This document shows positions 44,938 to 52,482 of a DNA stretch of 64,000 nt, piece by piece (positions within the stretch are counted from its first letter, which is position 1; each line of letters begins with the position of its first letter). A program made the position numbers and the translations under genes. The stretch lies in NCBI GenBank assembly GCA_964640725.1, contig CAZXIJ010000003.1:62001-126000 (forward strand), in the 5' to 3' direction. The notes under the pieces were generated by a model. The model was not told the origin of the DNA. It did not search any database and was given only the letters and a program-made list of their open reading frames with translations. The DNA comes from CALHVX01 sp964640725 (GTDB lineage Bacteria; Pseudomonadota; Gammaproteobacteria; Pseudomonadales; Azotimanducaceae).

Positions 44938-45504
44938 CTAGTCGATGATCCGGCCGTAGGTGGACTGCAGGGTCACAGTGGCCTGTGCCGTGCCGCCCAC
45001 GCCGCGCGCCGTGATGCGGAAAATGTTGATTCGATCGGCGACGCCACCGGCGTCGTCGTTGTTGGCAATCATGATGCTTTCGCTACGCTGCACTTCTGCA
45101 GCTTCTTCGATGATGAAGCGCGGGGCCGACGCAACGCCGTCGACGGCCGTGGGGGCCGACACGCTCAGCGCGCCGGTCCAAAGATTGGGCGTCTCCCAGC
45201 GCGGCGGGTCGCCCAGATCGGCGATCGTCCACAGGCCCAGGGTGCCGGCGTCATCAAAGTTGTCCAGGTTCAGAAAGTTCTCGACCTGTGCCTCGGCATC
45301 ACGCAGCGCAGACTCGGCGGCCTGAAAAGCCAGCAGGGTGTCGTAGTCGTTGCGTGCCATGCGCACTTCGAGGCTCGTGGTCTGCACAGCAGAGATGCCG
45401 ATGATGGTCAGCACCAGCAGCAGCACCAGGGAGATGAACAGCGCAACACCGGCAGGCCGGTGAACCGGAAGCGGCTGGAGGCGCGAGGGCATCAAACGAC
45501 TCAT
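44938..45504 (-). CDS. pilX: Minor pilin PilX
   Basis: A 188-residue minor pilin. The prepilin site lies at HRPAG/VALFISLVLLLVLTIIGISAVQ, the N-terminal helix typical of PilX, which lacks the classical Glu5. The segment LAFQAAESALRDAEAQVE is also a PilX hallmark. It is part of the tip-priming complex with PilV, PilW, PilE and PilY1. The pilY1 start follows ten bases after its stop. Confidence 0.88.
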   Translation of the reverse strand: MSRLMPSRLQPLPVHRPAGVALFISLVLLLVLTIIGISAVQTTSLEVRMARNDYDTLLAFQAAESALRDAEAQVENFLNLDNFDDAGTLGLWTIADLGDPPRWETPNLWTGALSVSAPTAVDGVASAPRFIIEEAAEVQRSESIMIANNDDAGGVADRINIFRITARGVGGTAQATVTLQSTYGRIID

Positions 45505-45516
45505 GAACGGGACTCC

Positions 45517-46683
45517 CTAGACGCCGGGCCGCGCGTTGCGCAGCAAGATGGTTTTCGTAAAGGTGCGCTCGAGCTGGTTGCCGTCATCGGTCACGGCATC
45601 GACCGAGGTCACATCCAGCGTGACGCGCAGCGCGACGACCTGGTCGACGTCCGGCACCGCGTCGATCGTCAGGTACTGGTTGGCGTTCGGCACACCATCG
45701 TTGAGCGTGGTATCGACGCCGTAGAGCACCTGCATGTTCTCGATGCCAGCAATCAGCTCCTGCGGCGCATCGGTGCCGGCTTTGCGCCAGAGCGCGTTCG
45801 GCGTGTTGCCGCGGTTATCGACGCCGGCACTGGGCGCGATGTAGAAGAACTCGGATTCGACTCTGGCGACCTGGCTGTCTTCGCCGTAGGGGCGGCCCAA
45901 GATCGACAGCGTGCGCGCGACGGGGTTTCCGGTCGGGCCCGGGACCTGCGCTGCATTATCGTAAAGTCCGGCACCACCAGCAGACTGCTCAAGGGTCACC
46001 TGGTTTCCGGACAGCGCAGCGTTGCTGACCCGGAACAGAGCACCCTGCTCGCAGTCAGAGATGAGCACGATATCGCCGGTCGCGAAATCCGAGTTGCCGC
46101 CAGGCGCTTCCACCACCGGGTTGTCCGTCGGGCCCGCTGCGACCATGAGCCGTCGGACCGGCTGCCGCATGCTGCGCAGGACGAGCACATCGGTCTCGTC
46201 GACGATGGCGCCGACGTCGATGCCGTTGCCGTTAATGTAAACGTTGGCGTTGCCGCCCCCCGAGGTACGCGGCAGGCTTGCCAGGACCGGAGACCAGTTA
46301 CCGGCACCAGTGCCTTCGTAGCCTTGCACGGCCCGGCCCAGATCAAACTCCGGCATGCTGTTCCAGCCGGGCGCGTTCAGGGTGTTGACCAGATTGTCGA
46401 ACTCCGGGGCGCAGCCAAAGAAGCCGGCGGTACGGGACGCGCGGGTGATGAAGTCGAAAGCAAAGCGCGCGTTTTCCTGCAGCCGCGCCTGGCCGTTCAG
46501 TATGTTGTAGGTCTGGCTGTTACCCACAAACAAATTGACGATTCCGGAGACGACCAGCAGCCCGAGCCCCAGTGCCAGGATCAGCTCAATCAACGAAAAT
46601 CCGCGCTGGGACTGCCGGCGGCCGCTACCGGGCCGGGCTCCGCCCATTGCTGCATTGCTGTGTTGTCGTTGGGCTTGCGTCAT
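45517..46683 (-). CDS. pilW: Minor pilin PilW
   Basis: A 388-residue minor pilin. The class III signal is QRG/FSLIELILALGLGLLVVSGIVNLFVGNSQTY near residue 27, followed by ARFAFDFITRASRTAGFFGC, which is characteristic of PilW. The large C-terminal domain contains many Asp/Asn turns. The ATG at 46683 has an AGG just upstream; a longer open frame starting at 46749 is not needed. Confidence 0.9.
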   Translation of the reverse strand: MTQAQRQHSNAAMGGARPGSGRRQSQRGFSLIELILALGLGLLVVSGIVNLFVGNSQTYNILNGQARLQENARFAFDFITRASRTAGFFGCAPEFDNLVNTLNAPGWNSMPEFDLGRAVQGYEGTGAGNWSPVLASLPRTSGGGNANVYINGNGIDVGAIVDETDVLVLRSMRQPVRRLMVAAGPTDNPVVEAPGGNSDFATGDIVLISDCEQGALFRVSNAALSGNQVTLEQSAGGAGLYDNAAQVPGPTGNPVARTLSILGRPYGEDSQVARVESEFFYIAPSAGVDNRGNTPNALWRKAGTDAPQELIAGIENMQVLYGVDTTLNDGVPNANQYLTIDAVPDVDQVVALRVTLDVTSVDAVTDDGNQLERTFTKTILLRNARPGV

Positions 46684-46841
46684 GAACCTGCTTTCCCGCT
46701 GCCTGTTGAACGACGATGGCCTGTGCGGCCATCGCCCGATTTCTGCCACCGCCCTACCCTAAAGGCTGCCCGCGAGCAGGACAGGGATGGCCCGACGGCC
46801 GGTCGCAAACAGCAGATGTGCGGGCTCCGACCCGAAATCGA

Positions 46842-47414
46842 TCAGCTTTGGCTGTCGATCTCGATGGTCTGATCGATATTGTTCGGGCCCGTCCACTGCA
46901 CGGTGATGGTCACCGTGCCGGCGCCGTCGATCTCGATGCTGCCGTCACCATCGGGCAGCCCGGGCTGGTCATCTTCGGACGGCATGACTTCGTCGCCGCG
47001 AAAATCCACACAGACGTCGTTCTCGTGCCAGTCACCCAGGGAGCACTTCCAGATCGACAGGTCAAAGGCCACCATGTTGTTGGCCGTGCAGGCATTGGTC
47101 ACGCAGTCGGCACCGCCCGGGGGCGCGTCGCCGATGTCGACCCCCGCGTAGGGCGCGCCGAGGGGGGCGCCCAGGGGATTGGCTCGAATCCGGTCCATCA
47201 TGTCGTAGGCAAGCTGAGTCGCCTCCGCGCGCAGCAGCGCGTCGCGGTTGTTTTGCAGGCTGACCATCTGCAGCCCGGTGATGCCGAGCACGCCAATGCC
47301 CATGACCAGGACCGCCACCAGCAGCTCGATCATCGAGAACCCGCCGGCGTCTGCGCGAGTCGTCGTGCTCATGGGCCGCCGAGGGCGCCTGACGGGATGG
47401 AGGAATGCGTTCAT
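46842..47414 (-). CDS. pilV: Minor pilin PilV
   Basis: A 190-residue minor pilin with the prepilin site GG/FSMIELLVAVLVMGIGVLGITGLQMVSLQNN near residue 25 and a following ATQLAYDMMDRIRANP, the PilV signature. Cys residues in the C-terminal domain (ADCVTNACTANN, WKCSLGDWHENDVCVD) could form disulfides. It follows the FimU-like gene by eleven bases. Confidence 0.9.
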   Translation of the reverse strand: MNAFLHPVRRPRRPMSTTTRADAGGFSMIELLVAVLVMGIGVLGITGLQMVSLQNNRDALLRAEATQLAYDMMDRIRANPLGAPLGAPYAGVDIGDAPPGGADCVTNACTANNMVAFDLSIWKCSLGDWHENDVCVDFRGDEVMPSEDDQPGLPDGDGSIEIDGAGTVTITVQWTGPNNIDQTIEIDSQS

Positions 47415-47425
47415 TCAGGCTGCTC

Positions 47426-47935
47426 CTACGGGTGGCAGACAAGTTCGGCGACGGAGGTACGCCCAATCGCGCTGAGGGTCACGGTGCGGCCTGGGTCCAG
47501 GTCCGTATCTGTGGTGCATACGGCCATGGGGCCTGCGGCCCCGGCCGTCATGATGCCGCGGGAGTTGAAGCTGAACGCGGTCACGCCATCGAGGGTGCCC
47601 CCGGCGTCCATCGTGCCGTCGTCGTAAGCGGCAAAGGTGCGCAGCCGTGTGCCGGCACAGTTGCCGGGCGTGCCCTGCACCACGCAAAAGCCTGGGCCCC
47701 ACTCGTTGGCGTTGTCTGTCGAGTCAATCGCCTGCACGGTAACCGTGGCGCCGAGCCGGGCCGCCTCGCTGCGCGCATAATTCAGCGCCAGCACAAAGTT
47801 GTTGACCTGCGCGGTGAGCTGCCGCTGCGCCGTAAAGCCATTGAAGGCCGGCAGGGCAAAACCCAGCAGGACCGCCGCAATTGCCAACGTGACCAGCAGC
47901 TCGACGATCGTGAAGCCCTTGCGGCGCGGTGCCAT
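47426..47935 (-). CDS. fimU: FimU/GspH-family minor pilin
   Basis: A 169-residue pseudopilin with the class III signal RRKG/FTIVELLVTLAIAAVLLGFALPAF at residue 7 and a GspH domain (RQLTAQVNNFVLALNYARSEAARLGATVTV). The ATG at 47935 is preceded by GGAAGAGTAGGG. It is located between the pilE-like gene and pilV, so it takes the FimU role of linking the tip complex to the major pilin filament. FimT and FimU are hard to separate by sequence; position decides here. Confidence 0.85.
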   Translation of the reverse strand: MAPRRKGFTIVELLVTLAIAAVLLGFALPAFNGFTAQRQLTAQVNNFVLALNYARSEAARLGATVTVQAIDSTDNANEWGPGFCVVQGTPGNCAGTRLRTFAAYDDGTMDAGGTLDGVTAFSFNSRGIMTAGAAGPMAVCTTDTDLDPGRTVTLSAIGRTSVAELVCHP

Positions 47936-47939
47936 GACC

Positions 47940-48395
47940 CTACTCTTCCCAGTTGTTGTCGGTAGCGCCCAGGCCATCGTTGTCCCGATCCCAGCGGCGG
48001 TTGCCGGCCTCATCGATGGTCATGATGCCGTCTTCCTCCATCACGCCGGGATCCGCCGGAGTCGCGGTGATCACGAAGGTGCCCGCCGCCGCGGCAATGG
48101 TGAGCGCATAGCGCGCCTGGTCTTCAGAGCGGGCCTGGTAGATGTCTGCCGCCAGGGGCCCGGCGTTGGCATCACCAGCACCGTCGCCGTCCGTATCGGC
48201 ACTGTTTTCGTAGGAGAAATTGATCGACGCGAAGCGCTCCATGGCCTGCGCGGCGCTCAGCAGATCGGCCTGCGCTTCCGTTCGGTACGTTCGCTCCGAG
48301 TAAGCGGTGTACGCGGGCACGGCAATGGCCGCCACCACAGCGAGAATCGCCAGGGTGACCATGAGTTCGATCAGAGTAAAACCACGAGAATTCAT
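47940..48395 (-). CDS. pilE: PilE-type minor pilin
   Basis: A 151-residue pilin-like protein with the class III signal NSRG/FTLIELMVTLAILAVVAAIAVPAYTAYSERTYRTEAQADLL; the RTEAQADL stretch is typical of PilE. The C-terminal domain has the DGDGAGD and DRDNDGLG Asp-rich loops. The ATG at 48395 is chosen; an ATG at 48404 would add three residues. It is the first gene of the minus-strand minor pilin operon. Confidence 0.87.
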   Translation of the reverse strand: MNSRGFTLIELMVTLAILAVVAAIAVPAYTAYSERTYRTEAQADLLSAAQAMERFASINFSYENSADTDGDGAGDANAGPLAADIYQARSEDQARYALTIAAAAGTFVITATPADPGVMEEDGIMTIDEAGNRRWDRDNDGLGATDNNWEE

Positions 48396-48481
48396 GCGCA
48401 GCATCCGCAAGTTGACGCTGCGAATGTACCGGCCGGGCGGGCGGTCTCGTAGCGGCCTCCGCTGAGCGGCGGGAGAGCGGC

Positions 48482-48490
48482 GACGAACGG
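48482..48490 (-). promoter_or_regulatory. AlgR-type box CCGTTCGTC upstream of the minor pilin operon
   Basis: Read on the minus strand, the nine bases are identical to the core site CCGTTCGTC bound by AlgR in Pseudomonas aeruginosa. It lies 87 bp before the first gene of the minor pilin operon, an operon that AlgR activates in that species. Whether this organism has AlgR cannot be seen. Confidence 0.5.
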
Positions 48491-48542
48491 TCACTCGCCC
48501 CGCCCGGCAGCCATCACATAAGCAAATTGGCTGCTTAAATAC

Positions 48543-49022
48543 CTAGGCTGCGGAGACGGGCGCGGGCTCAACCTTCAGGATCCGGACCTCGAAGTCGATC
48601 GGGCGGCCCGCAAGCGGATGGTTGAAATCGACGGTCACCTGCTCGCCGGAGAGCTCCCGCACCAGGCCAGGCAGCTCGCCCTCGGGAGAGGCAAAGGAAA
48701 TCAGCAGCCCGGGTTCCAGATCGATGCCGGCAAAATCCCTGGCGGGCAAGGTGCGGATGCTGCCGGCCTGGGGCTCCCCGAACGCCTCTTCCGGCGGCAG
48801 GCGAAAGCTGGTTTCGGTGCCAGCCCGCAAGCCGAGCAGACGCGCCTCGAAGCCCGGCAGCAGGCTGCCGTCGCCGATCGCAAAGCTGGCCGGAGAGCCT
48901 TCCGGCGTGCCGTCAATGCGCGCCTCAGTCCCTGCCGGCGCGTCGGCCAGGGACAGGGAAAAGTGGAGCGTCACCAGGCTGCCGGCGCCGATGATCTGGT
49001 CGCTCGAAATCAGATCAGCCAT
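48543..49022 (-). CDS. fkpB: FKBP-type peptidyl-prolyl isomerase FkpB (SlpA-like)
   Basis: A 159-residue SlyD-like prolyl isomerase. The FKBP half (GSLVTLHFSLSLADG-type start, GDGSLLPGFEARLLGLRAG near residue 52) and the inserted-flap domain (VDFNHPLAGRPIDFEVRILKVEP) are the SlpA/FkpB pattern. Its ATG overlaps the end of lspA by eight bases. In related genomes ispH follows; here about 150 non-coding bases and the pilin operon follow. Confidence 0.92.
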   Translation of the reverse strand: MADLISSDQIIGAGSLVTLHFSLSLADAPAGTEARIDGTPEGSPASFAIGDGSLLPGFEARLLGLRAGTETSFRLPPEEAFGEPQAGSIRTLPARDFAGIDLEPGLLISFASPEGELPGLVRELSGEQVTVDFNHPLAGRPIDFEVRILKVEPAPVSAA

Positions 49023-49530
49023 TTCCTTGCTCCTTGCGGTGCTCCTGCACGATCAGGCCAATCCACAGCACCGCGCCGCAAAACAGCGCCGAGTCGGCGA
49101 TGTTGAAGGCCGGAAAATAGGATTGGCCCCAGTGGAAAGCCAGGAAGTCCACCACACAGCCGTTCAACGCCCGGTCAATGGCGTTGCCGATCGCCCCGCC
49201 CAGGATCAGCCCGTACACCGCGCCGAGGAGCCGCTGCCCCGCTGGCAGGCGCCGCAGCTCGAACAGGATAAAGATCGTGAAGCCCACAGCCAGCGCGATA
49301 AAGAACCAGCGCTGCCAGCCGCCAGCGCTGTGCAGGAACGAAAAAGCCGCGCCGGTGTTGCACAGATAGACCCAGGAAAATAAATCCGTCACGGGAATCT
49401 CCTGCGACAGGAACAGACTGCGCACCACCACTGCCTTGGTCGCCTGGTCGATGGCCACGACCACCGCCGCGAGCAGTAGCCATGGCCAGGCGCGAAGAAC
49501 AGACGGTGTCGCACCGGCATGGGCAGTCAT
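49015..49530 (-). CDS. lspA: Lipoprotein signal peptidase LspA
   Basis: A 171-residue inner-membrane aspartyl protease that removes signal peptides from lipoproteins such as BamD in this window. Four membrane segments are seen; catalytic Asp residues lie in GNAIDRALNGCVVDF and FNIADSALFCGA. The ATG at 49530 has GGAGCC seven bases upstream; the longer open frame overlaps ribF. It starts 13 bases after ribF; the ileS gene that usually separates the two is absent. Confidence 0.95.
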   Translation of the reverse strand: MTAHAGATPSVLRAWPWLLLAAVVVAIDQATKAVVVRSLFLSQEIPVTDLFSWVYLCNTGAAFSFLHSAGGWQRWFFIALAVGFTIFILFELRRLPAGQRLLGAVYGLILGGAIGNAIDRALNGCVVDFLAFHWGQSYFPAFNIADSALFCGAVLWIGLIVQEHRKEQGNG

Positions 49531-49543
49531 GGGCGAGGCTCCA

Positions 49544-50509
49544 TCAAGAATTTGCGGCGGGAAACCCCGGCTCCAGCTGGGCGCCAGCGAAAAACGCGCG
49601 CGCTTGCTCCATGTCCCGGCCAATCTGCGCCTCAAGGGCCGGCAGGCCATCGAAGGTGCGTTCTTCGCGCAGAAAGCTGCGAAAAGTGACCGACAGCAGG
49701 CGCCCGTACAGGTCGCCGGCGAAGTCGAAGAGGTGCACTTCCAGCAACGGCTCGCGACCTTCGACCGTGGGCCGTACGCCGATGTTGGCGACGCCGTGAT
49801 ATTCCTTGTTATCGCCGCGGCAAAAAACGGTCACCGCGTACACCCCTTCGAGCGCCGCGCGATAGCGCTGCAGGCGAATGTTGGCGGTTGGCACGCCAAG
49901 CTGGCGCCCCAGCTGCCGCCCGTACACGACGCGCCCCATGATGAAGTAAGGGTGGCCGAGCAGCCGATTGGCAAGACCGAAATCGCCCTCGGCGAGCACC
50001 TGGCGCACGCGGGTGCTGCTCACCCGGTCGTGCTCGAAGGTCAGGGTTCCCATGTGGCTGACCCCAAAGCCGTGCCTGTCACCGGCTTGTTTGAGCATGG
50101 TGTAATTGCCGGTAGCGCCCTGGCCAAAGTGAAAATCGTCGCCCACGACCACATAGCGCGCGCCAAGCCCGGCTCGAATGACCTCGTTGATCACGGCCTC
50201 TGCCGGCAGGGCAGCCAGCTGCTCGTTGAACGGCAAGCAGAGCACGCGATCCAGCGTCGTGCGCTGAAGCAGAACCATCTTTTCGCGAAAGCGGGTGAGC
50301 CGGGCCGGCACCGAGGCGCCGCGAAAGTACTCCCGCGGCTGCGGTTCGAAGGTCATGAGGAGGCTGGGCACCCGCAGCTCTTTACTTTTTGCCGCCAGGT
50401 GCGACAGCAGCATCTGGTGCCCGTGGTGCACGCCGTCAAAGTTGCCGATGGTCAGCACGCAGCCCCGGTGGTGCGCGCGCAGGTTGTGCAGCCCTCGAAT
50501 AATCTCCAT
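49544..50509 (-). CDS. ribF: Bifunctional riboflavin kinase / FAD synthetase
   Basis: A 321-residue enzyme making FMN and FAD. The N-terminal adenylyltransferase domain has TIGNFDGVHHGHQMLL near residue 20 and HFGQGATGNYTML; the C-terminal kinase domain has GVPTANIRLQRYRAALEGVYAV near 203 and GVANIGVRPTVEG. It is 13 bases downstream of murJ on the same strand. Confidence 0.96.
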   Translation of the reverse strand: MEIIRGLHNLRAHHRGCVLTIGNFDGVHHGHQMLLSHLAAKSKELRVPSLLMTFEPQPREYFRGASVPARLTRFREKMVLLQRTTLDRVLCLPFNEQLAALPAEAVINEVIRAGLGARYVVVGDDFHFGQGATGNYTMLKQAGDRHGFGVSHMGTLTFEHDRVSSTRVRQVLAEGDFGLANRLLGHPYFIMGRVVYGRQLGRQLGVPTANIRLQRYRAALEGVYAVTVFCRGDNKEYHGVANIGVRPTVEGREPLLEVHLFDFAGDLYGRLLSVTFRSFLREERTFDGLPALEAQIGRDMEQARAFFAGAQLEPGFPAANS

Positions 50510-50522
50510 GCGCCAAGTATAC

Positions 50523-52133
50523 CTAGCGCTGCAGCCGATACCGGAAGTCTGCCGGGCGGGCGCCCAGCGCCAGCTGCATCACCAGGTATACGCCCGCCCC
50601 GCCGAGGACCAGAAGCGCCAGCGCTTGCGCGCGCTCGAGCGGCGCAGCAGACAGCCAGAACGCGGTATCGGGCGTCAGCAGCACCAACAGCAGCACCATG
50701 GGCACGACAGCCGCGCAGGTTCGCAGGCCGGTGCGCGCGAACTGCCGGGTCGGCTGATAGCGCCCGGTTCGAATCAGCCCGCGCAGCAACAGCGCGGCAT
50801 TGACCAGCCCGGAGGCGGAGGTCGCCAGCGCCAGGCCAACGTGTCCCATCCAGGAAAACAGCGCCAGGTTGCCCGCGATGTTGACCGCCACCGCGACCAC
50901 TCCGAACCGGAAGGGGGTTTTCGTGTCCTTGTGCGCGAAATAGCCCGGGGCCAGCACTTTGACGAGCACCCAGCCGATCAGTCCGCCCGCAAAGGCCTGC
51001 AAGGCGAAGCTCGCCATCAGCGCGTCCACCGGTGTCAGGGCGCCGTGCATGAAAATCGTCGCGAAGATGGGCAGTGACAGAAAATACAGCGCAAAGGCCG
51101 CCGGCACGGCCAGTACCAGGGCCATCCGCAGGCCCCAGTCCAACGTTTGCGCAAAGGCGACATCGTCGTCCTGAGCAGCAAGGGATGACAGATGCGGCAG
51201 CAGCACGGTGCCCAGGGCTACGGCCACCAGGCCCACGGGCAATTCCAGTAGCCGGTCCGCGTAGTACAGCCAGGAGATGCTGCCGGTGATCAGCGTCGAA
51301 GCCAGCATGGTGTCGATCAGCGTGTTGATCTGGGCCACCGAGGCGGCAAAAACGGCGGGCAGCAGCAGCCGACCCACTTCCGCAACCCCGTCATGCGCCA
51401 GCTTCGGCCGCGGCACCGGCAACAGGCCAAGCCGGCCGAGCGCCGGCAGCTGGAACAGCAGCTGCACGACCCCGGCGATGAGCACGCCCCAGCCGAGGAC
51501 TAACACCGCGCCCTCGATCGGCGCGCCGCCCCGCTGCTGCTGGGTGACGCCCCACAGCGCCGCGCCGATCAGGCAAAAGTTCAGCAACACGGGAGTAAAA
51601 GCCGGGATCGCGAAGCGGTTGTGAGCATTGAGCACGGAGCTGGCGAGCGCCACCAGAGAAATGAAGGCGAGGTACGGCAAGGTGATGCGCACGAGCTCTG
51701 CCGCCAGATCGTAGCGCGCCGGCTCATCGGCAAAGCCCGGGGCGAAGACCAGCACCAGCCCGTCGGCAAACAGCCAGCCCAGCAGCACCACCGCCAGCAG
51801 CGCCAGGCCCAGATTGCCGGCGATGTGGCCCACAAAGGCCCGCAGCTCAGCCACCGGCTGCGATTTATAGCGCGCCAGCACCGGCACGAAGGCCTGGCTG
51901 AACGCGCCCTCGGCAAACAGGCGGCGAAAAAAGTTCGGGATCCGGAACGCCACGAAAAAGGCATCCGCGGCATAGCTCGCGCCGAAGAAGTAGGACAGCA
52001 CCACATCGCGCACAAAACCGGAGATGCGCGACAGCAGCGTCATGCCCGCCACCACGGATCCTTGCCGGGAGAGGTTGGCTCCGCGCTTGGGCAAGGCGGC
52101 AGCTGGCTGCTCCGTCCGGTCCTCGGTTGACAC
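50523..52133 (-). CDS. murJ: Lipid II flippase MurJ
   Basis: A 536-residue membrane protein of the MOP superfamily that flips lipid II for peptidoglycan synthesis. About fourteen hydrophobic segments are seen. The motif SRISGFVRDVVLSYFFGASYAADAFFVAFRIPNFFRRLFAEGAFSQAFVPV near residue 32 is diagnostic. The GTG start at 52133 lies inside the predicted rpsT promoter on the other strand. First gene of the murJ-ribF-lspA-fkpB run. Confidence 0.95.
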   Translation of the reverse strand: MSTEDRTEQPAAALPKRGANLSRQGSVVAGMTLLSRISGFVRDVVLSYFFGASYAADAFFVAFRIPNFFRRLFAEGAFSQAFVPVLARYKSQPVAELRAFVGHIAGNLGLALLAVVLLGWLFADGLVLVFAPGFADEPARYDLAAELVRITLPYLAFISLVALASSVLNAHNRFAIPAFTPVLLNFCLIGAALWGVTQQQRGGAPIEGAVLVLGWGVLIAGVVQLLFQLPALGRLGLLPVPRPKLAHDGVAEVGRLLLPAVFAASVAQINTLIDTMLASTLITGSISWLYYADRLLELPVGLVAVALGTVLLPHLSSLAAQDDDVAFAQTLDWGLRMALVLAVPAAFALYFLSLPIFATIFMHGALTPVDALMASFALQAFAGGLIGWVLVKVLAPGYFAHKDTKTPFRFGVVAVAVNIAGNLALFSWMGHVGLALATSASGLVNAALLLRGLIRTGRYQPTRQFARTGLRTCAAVVPMVLLLVLLTPDTAFWLSAAPLERAQALALLVLGGAGVYLVMQLALGARPADFRYRLQR

Positions 52134-52155
52134 GCTAGGGGGTGACCTGCATATT
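52127..52155 (+). promoter_or_regulatory. Predicted sigma-70 promoter for rpsT
   Basis: TTGACA (52127-52132) is separated by exactly 17 bases from CATATT (52150-52155, four of six matches). The -35 element overlaps the murJ start codon on the opposite strand. Transcription would begin near 52162, leaving a leader of only about 30 bases that holds CAGGAG. Confidence 0.65.
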
Positions 52156-52192
52156 ACGCCGCCTTAAATTTTCGCCCGCTCAGGAGCCACCT

Positions 52193-52456
52193 TTGGCCAA
52201 TAGCCCACAAGCCCGCAAGCGTGCCCGTCAAGCCGACAAGGCGCGCCAACACAACGCGAGCCAGCGATCCATGGTGCGCACCTACATCAAAAAAGTGCGC
52301 GCTGCCGTCGCTTCTGGCGATCAGGAAGCCGCGCAGGAAGCGCTCAAAGCCGCCGGCCCGGTCATCGACCGCATGGCCGACAAGGGCATTCTGCACAAGA
52401 ACGCCGCAGCCCGGCACAAGTCCCGGCTGAACCGCGCCGTCAAGGGCCTCGCCTGA
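52193..52456 (+). CDS. rpsT: 30S ribosomal protein S20
   Basis: An 87-residue primary 16S rRNA-binding protein (ANSPQARKRARQADKARQHN..., IDRMADKGILHKNAAARHKSRLNR). The start is TTG at 52193, with CAGGAG at proper distance and the family-typical Ala-Asn-Ser following it; there is no ATG nearby that would give a normal N-terminus. E. coli rpsT also uses UUG, where the weak start is part of autogenous control. Confidence 0.95.
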   Translation: MANSPQARKRARQADKARQHNASQRSMVRTYIKKVRAAVASGDQEAAQEALKAAGPVIDRMADKGILHKNAAARHKSRLNRAVKGLA

Positions 52457-52482
52457 GCCGCAGGCCCTAAGAACGCAGGGCG

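Noticed and set aside
44920..46872. 650-codon open frame antisense to pilX and pilW
   Set aside because: Both pilin genes have signal motifs and correct operon order; this frame has none.
48507..48536. Stem GCAGCCA/TGGCTGC after fkpB considered as a terminator
   Set aside because: The loop is 14 bases and there is no proper T-run in the fkpB direction.
48396..48542. Sigma-54 promoter for PilR control of the pilin operon
   Set aside because: No TGGCAC-N5-TTGCA-like element with correct spacing; the only GG-N10-GC match lacks the rest of the consensus.
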